Assembly: GCF_002878395.1 (NCBI RefSeq)
Contig: NC_061115.1
Span: 157,026,257 to 157,090,256 of the forward strand
Source: Capsicum annuum
Lineage: Eukaryota > Streptophyta > Magnoliopsida > Solanales > Solanaceae
Direction of reading: 5' to 3'
DNA length: 64,000 nucleotides
Part shown: one piece after another, positions 58,792 to 64,000 of the stretch
Position numbering within the stretch: position 1 is the stretch's first letter
Layout: each line of letters starts with the position of its first letter
Notes under the pieces: model-generated
Databases searched by the model: none
What the model saw: the letters and a program-made list of their open reading frames with translations, nothing else
Told to the model about the DNA's origin: nothing
Made by a program: the position numbers and the translations under genes

Positions 58792-61074
58792 TGTCATGAC
58801 CCATGCTGAGGCCCTAGCCTTGACGAGCATCCCGAACCATGAAAGCCCGAAACACCCTTCTCTATCTATCTGGTAATCATACACATAATTCATATGATAA
58901 AACATAATATGGAAAGATAAATCAAATATAGAAACATGGTCAATCTGAATGTGATCATAATACTGAAAACTGAAATCCAAAATATATCCGAATAATAATG
59001 TCTGACTCAGTCTGCGAAATTTCTACTATGAACTAATCAAAGCTGGGACAAGGACCCCAGTAGACCAAAACCTAAATAATAGTAGTAATATGAAATAACC
59101 ATTCCTTCTGAATCATAGAAGGCTCACCACTGGAAACTCCGATCTATGATCTGAAAATCTCTATTGTTTATCTGGACCCCTAGACTGTGCCTCAAAACCT
59201 GGAAGGTGGGGTCAACACAATTGTACTGGCATGTGAGGGAATCAAAAATAGAGTAATTGAACATATATATATATAATATGTGAGAGCAAATTTTCATCAA
59301 ACATTATGCCTAAAATAGTTTCTAAAAACACATAGGCATCTTCTGAAAACATGTAACTTATCCGTAAATCTCAAACTCTGATCTGTGTATTACTTTTGAG
59401 TTAGGTGGTATCCCCTTCAAGTATAATATTCCATGGTCGATACAGAATCCGCCATTGACTCGGCGGGGAAGCTTCCAACCCAAGTATGCCACAAGGGTTG
59501 GAGTTTCTGAATCTGATACGCCACACGACACTTAAGTCAGCGTATAATAATATACCCGGGGTCAAAAAACCATGGTTTTAGGTAATGAGTTTCTTAAACT
59601 CAAGCCCTCTTTAGGAAACCACCTAACATCTCCGTATGCCCATTTTAACCTTTTTTGTACATGCAACATTCTGAATGACTAAAATCATGATAGTCTGAAA
59701 TGTCTATTAGTCTGAGTCTGATATGGCATTGGACTGAATTGGTATCGTCATACCAAGACTTGCAAGTCATGATTTTTTAGCCATAATACATTAAGATAAA
59801 TCTTTCATTTAAAGCATAATTTATACGACCTAAAACATGCAACTGATATAGAAGATTTCGTGTTTCGAAACTCAAGTCAAAATCATGCAAAAACTTCATC
59901 AACATATGGTGGTCTAGTGCCTTTTGTAAATCCATGCACTCTTTCATTACATGTATTATGAACATTAAAAATTTATACTATATTCCATCTTTAGTGATTT
60001 AAAACCGGCTTTAAATCATAACAAAAGTTCAATCATTTCTTATGGTGCTTTTCAAGGATGCATTGCAAAACAATTCATATGCTATGAGAAATCTAAAAAA
60101 TTTATAATAAGAGGGAATCACCAAAAATCATGCTCTCAACAAGAATCCATTCTTAAATACATGGTTTCATATATTCATATTCTCAAATCACTTTGGGGAA
60201 GGTCAAAAGACCAAAAGAATGATGTTAAAACATTTAATTCATGAATATATATATGGATTCAAAAACCCTATTCTAAAACATGATTTTTCTATGCCCATTA
60301 GAATTTAGAAAATCCCTGCATACCTCTATTTTGAAAAATAATAGGTGCTTCTTGAAACCTATGGATTGGGGATTCTGAATCTCTAATCAATTTTGAAAAC
60401 CCACGGTTGAATCTTGATTTATTTGGGTTTTTAGTTTGAAACCCTTGAGTGTGTTATTGAGAATTTTTAGATGAATGTTTTTTTTTTGAATTGCGGACTG
60501 AATTTTGTGTTTATGGCTGAATAAGGGTGGGAAAAGGACCATTTTGGCCCAAAAATCGTGTTTATCACATTTGTTTACATAGGCGCCGCCTATGCTATCA
60601 CCTATGTTTATGTAGGCGCCGCCTATGCTATCGCCTATGTTTACATAGGCACTGCATATTCTATCGCATATTCTTTCGAGTGGCCATGTACGATTGGTTA
60701 GGCGACACATACTACTTTGAAAGGCCATAACTTCTTGCTTGGGTGCCGGATTTTAGCCATATTGGTATCGTTGGAAAGCTAACTCGAAAACATATAATTT
60801 TACACTTAGTAGGCTCTCTAATTCGACATATACAAAGAGTCATGGTCGATAGAAGTTGACACAAGTTATAATGTCCACTTAAACTTAATCTATTGAAGTA
60901 GTTTTCAACTCGTCCTTGAGTCAAAGGACATATATGGTCTAAATTCAAGCTTGAATGGATTCACATACTACACAAATAATTAACATGCCATATTGGCATA
61001 GGATTTATGGATTCGGTATTATCAACGCATCGGAATCGTGGTCTATATTGTAGCCCAAAATGTGGGGCGTTACA
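58792..61074 (-). repeat. 3' LTR of F
   Basis: 2283 bp, TGTCATGACCC at the left and GCGTTACA at the right, so on the minus strand it runs TGTAACGCC to GGGTCATGACA. The PPT lies immediately to the right. A three-copy 33-bp repeat is at 60573-60671. No gene is seen. Confidence 0.88.
60573..60671 (-). repeat. Three tandem 33-bp repeats with palindromic core
   Basis: Units 60573-60605, 60606-60638 and 60639-60671. The first two differ at three positions; the third is more diverged. The core ATAGGCGCCGCCTAT is an exact inverted repeat around one base. It occupies the word-island position upstream of the minus-strand leader. Open frames over it (Arg/Leu-rich) are by-products of the 33-base period. 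Confidence 0.85.
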
Positions 61075-61089
61075 TTTTCTCCCCTTAGG
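61075..61089 (-). other. Polypurine tract of F
   Basis: The minus strand CCTAAGGGGAGAAAA lies directly next to the LTR start. Confidence 0.85.
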
Positions 61090-62560
61090 ATCATTCGTCC
61101 TCGACTGATTATGCGGGACATAAACACACACGATTTCAAGTATAATAAGGACTAGGAATGATAAGATATGAATAGTACCTTCAGTGTCATCATCCATCGA
61201 AGCAAACAAATTGGGATATCTAATTTTTATGTCATCGTCTGACTCCCAAGTTGCTTCTTCAACTTTCTGATACCTCCACAATACCTTCACTGAGGCTATC
61301 TCTTTGCTTCTCAACTTTCGAACTTGGCAATATAAAATTTCAACGGGCTCTTCTTCATAAGACAAAGAATCTGTCACTTTGATATCCTTTACTGGAAATA
61401 CCAAAAAATGATCTCCAACGCATTTCTTCAACATGGATACATGAAATACCGGATGAACAGAACCCAAACTTGCAGGCAATTCTAACTCATAAGCAACAAC
61501 ACCAATTTTTCTCAGAATCTAATATGGCCCTATATAGAGAAGACTCAATTTACCCCTTTTTCCAAACCACATAACTCCTTCTATAGGAGAAACCTTGAGG
61601 AACACCCAATCACCAACTTTAAACTCTAATTCTCTTCTCCAAACATCGGCATAGGACTTCTGATGACTCTGAGAAGTCTTGAGTCATTCTCTAATGATCT
61701 TCAATTTCTCCATCACCTGATGAACAATATTAGGCTTATACAACTGAGTCTCATCCACTTTATACCATCCTATCAGAGACCTACATCTCCTCCCATGCAC
61801 ATCCTTAAAAGGATGTATCTTGATGCTGGCATTGTAATTATTATTGTAAGAAAATTCAGCCAGTGGCAGGTGATCTACCCAACTACCTTTGAATTCAACG
61901 ACACATACCCTCAACATATCCTCGAGGGCCTGAATGGTACACTCAGCTTGCCCATCCGTCTGAAGGTGGAAAGTTGTGCTCAAATTCACTTATGTACCTA
62001 AACCCTTCTGAAAAGATCTCCCGAACTGAGATGAAAACTGCGTACCTCTATCGGATATAATGGACACTAGTGCCCCATGCAACTAAACTATCTCCTCAAT
62101 GTAAATCTTAGCATAACCCTCTCCTAAATAATTTGTTCTCATAGGAAAAAAGTGGGCTTACTTTGTCAACCGATCTACAATCACCCATATAGAATCATAC
62201 TGGTTTCGGGATCTCGAAAGTCCTGTAATAAAGTCCATGTTTATCATCTCCCACTTCCATAAAGGCAGGGTTATCTCTTGGGAAGCACCACCTGGCCTCA
62301 TGTGTTCTACCTTCACTTGTTGATAGTTCAAACTCTTGGACAAGAAATCAGCTACATCACGTTTCATGTTATTCCACCAATACAAAGATTTCAGATCATG
62401 GTACATCTTAGTAGAGCCTGGGTGAACGACATACCTCGAAGTGTGCGCCTCATCAAGGATTTTTTCCTGCAGTCCATCAACATTCAGAACAGACAACCTA
62501 CCCTAAAATCTCAGAATACCATCACCACCAATTTCAAATGACATAACCTTTTATTGACCC
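61090..62560 (-). pseudogene. Integrase and chromodomain of F, nearly intact
   Basis: Minus strand. The zinc-binding domain is at 62330-62496 (HTSRYVVHPGSTKMYHDLKS, YWWNNMKRDVADFLSKSLNY; the first Cys of the CxxC is Ser and the second Tyr). In the core, NMDFITGLSRSRNQY, IISDRGTQFSSQFGRSF and QTDGQAECTIQALEDMLR keep Asp, Asp and Glu. The C-terminal module RRCRSLIGWYKVDE continues, then a chromodomain at 61205-61390 (SYEEEPVEILYCQVRKLRSK, VLWRYQKVEEATWESDDD, IKIRYPNLF). I count in-frame stops near 62155, 62090 and 61993, plus frame changes at about 61480-61690. The last frame (60961-61479) stays open through the PPT into the LTR. Confidence 0.9.
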
Positions 62561-63200
62561 ATATGTTTCTTGATTTGCATCAAGATGGGATCTTCAACCT
62601 GCTTCTCGTTAACTTCAGCAAAAAGGGATGACTTAGCTAACTCATGAACAATCACCCCTCCATCTTCAGAGTCTAAGAGTCGCACTCCCAAATTTTATAG
62701 GTAGTGAATGTCTTTCTTTCCTTCTTCTACATGAGAAAGGCTGCCCACAGATAACCCGCTGAGGGATTTGGCTACAACATTTGCCTTGCCCGGATGGTAA
62801 TGCAAGCTCATATCATATCCTTTTAAAAGCAACATCCAGCACCTCTTCCTGAAGTTTAATTCTTTCTATGAGAAAATATACTACAGACTCTTGTTGTCAG
62901 TGAAGATATCAATGTGAACACCATACAAGTAGTGCCGCAAAATTTTAAGTGCAAACAACATAACTGCTAGCTCCAAATCATGGGTGGGGTAGTTCCATTC
63001 GTGCACCTTCAACTGCCTAGATGCATTAGCCACTACCTTACCATGCTGTATCAACACACAACCAAGTCCCATAGGGGATGCATCACAGTATACCACAAAG
63101 CCATCTACACCCTCAGGAAGGGCAAAAACAGGAGCAGTGGTCAGTTAGTCTTTCAACTTCTCAAAACTATTTTCACATAGATCAAATCACACAAACTTCA
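62561..63200 (-). pseudogene. RNase H of F
   Basis: Minus strand 62881-63096 reads [40 protein letters not shown] and [20 protein letters not shown], then [11 protein letters not shown]. The catalytic Asp in YCDAS, Glu in HDLE and Asp in FTDNKSL are all present. The tail with KANVVAKSLSGL-like residues is near 62750-62800. Few lesions are seen. Confidence 0.87.
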
Positions 63201-64000
63201 CCTTTTTCTAAGTCAATTTAATGAGTGGATAATCTATGGAAGAAAAAATCTTTACGAACCTTCTGTAATACCGTACCAAACCCAAGAAGCTCTGAATATT
63301 GGTTGGAGTTGTGGGTCTGGCCCATTTTCTTACTGCTTCAACATTCTGGGGATCCACTCTTATCCCGTCACTAGACACAATATGCCTCAAAAAGGCAATA
63401 GCATTTAACCAGAATTCATACTTAAAAAATTTAGTATACAACTGATGATCCTTAAGGGTCTGAAGAATAATTCGGAGGTGATTGGCATGATCCTCTTTAC
63501 TCTTGGAATAGATCAGGTTATCATCAATAAATAAAATAACAAACAAGTCAAGACATTGACGGAATACTCTATTCATAAGATCCATGAAGGTTGCAGGGGC
63601 GTTAGTCAACCCGAAGGACATGACTAGAAATTCATAGTAACCATATCGGGTTTAGAAGGCTGTCTTGGTTATGTCTGACTCCCTAACTTTCAACTGATGA
63701 TAACTCGAACGAAGGTCTATTTTTGAAAAACACTTTGCACCCTGAAGCTGGTCGAAAAGGTCATCAATCTTAGGATGAGGATATTTATTTTTAATCGTGA
63801 CCTTATTCAGCTAACGGTAGTCTATGCACATACGATGGGAACCATTTTTCTTTTGCATGAAAAGTACAGGCGCGCCCCAAGGAGAGACACAGTGGCATAT
63901 AAAAAGCTTATCTAGGAGATCTACTAATTGTTCTTTCATCTCTTTTAGTTCGGCAGGAGCCATTCTATATGGTGAAATGGAAATAGGACGAGTGTCTGGC
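63201..64000 (-). pseudogene. Reverse transcriptase of F, cut by window end
   Basis: Minus strand 63208-63621 is open for 137 codons: [75 protein letters not shown]. Catalytic FIDD is intact. The preceding region to 64000 reads [40 protein letters not shown] and [20 protein letters not shown] with isolated stops (near 63656 and 63813), so about 250 residues are readable in one frame with little damage. Confidence 0.88.

Larger units (their letters stand above)
58792..64000 (-). mobile_element. Minus-strand chromovirus F, runs off the window
   Basis: 3' LTR, PPT, integrase with chromodomain, RNase H and RT on the minus strand. Protease, gag and the 5' LTR should lie beyond 64000. The pol has the fewest stops and frameshifts in the window. 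It interrupts E, so it is younger than E, which is younger than D. Confidence 0.9.

Noticed and set aside
60573..60671. CRISPR-like array
   Set aside because: The units are contiguous without spacers and lie in a plant LTR.
60387..60730. Arg/Leu- and Gly/Asn-repetitive proteins on both strands
   Set aside because: They are translations of the three 33-bp DNA repeats (33 is a multiple of 3, so every frame repeats). No start context or conservation supports a protein.

Overview
This window is plant nuclear heterochromatin built almost entirely of nested, decayed LTR retrotransposons. I recognise no host protein gene, rRNA, tRNA gene or CRISPR array. It is AT-rich. The primer-binding sites match plant initiator tRNA-Met (Ty3/gypsy chromoviruses) and, in one element, tRNA-Asp (Athila type). 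The element types fit a large-genome eudicot, and the style of the gag and integrase remnants makes Solanaceae my best guess (inference; a database search would settle it).

Layout, left to right. (A) A minus-strand chromovirus pol plus partial 3' LTR occupies 1-3104 and resumes at 13847-16005. It is split by (E1), a structurally complete plus-strand chromovirus at 3105-13846 with both LTRs, PBS, gag, pol, PPT and a perfect 5-bp target duplication AACAT. (G) At 16006-20470 is a plus-strand element with a 3.2-kb LTR and gag remnant. It is cut at 20471 by (H), an inverted LTR fragment, which is cut at 20906 by an Athila-type element (20906-27320). The Athila integrase ends where (B), a minus-strand chromovirus, starts (27321-35639). 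The 5' LTR of B is interrupted at 35640 by (B2), a related minus-strand element (35640-43634). Two deletion-type junctions follow: B2 to (C) at about 43634, and C to (D) at about 47090; both C and D are minus-strand. The 5' LTR of D is cut at 53012 by (E), a plus-strand gag-only derivative that lost RT, RNase H and integrase. The 3' LTR of E is cut at 58792 by (F), a minus-strand chromovirus running off the right edge with the best-preserved pol.

All gag-pol reading frames carry stops and frameshifts, so no copy here can be coding-competent. Many stops sit where Gln, Trp or Arg is expected (CAG/CAA, TGG, CGA), the pattern left by deamination of methylated cytosine. Within each nested stack the order gives relative age: the inserted element is younger than its host.

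The most unusual structure is in the LTRs. Almost every family has a 100-470 bp block, usually just upstream of the TATA box or predicted leader, made of repeats of a family-specific short and often palindromic word, with a different word in each family. A second conserved structure is a short stem-loop just downstream of the PBS in several chromovirus copies. Element boundaries were read by eye; where a boundary is not marked by TG/CA ends it is good to roughly 10-30 bases.
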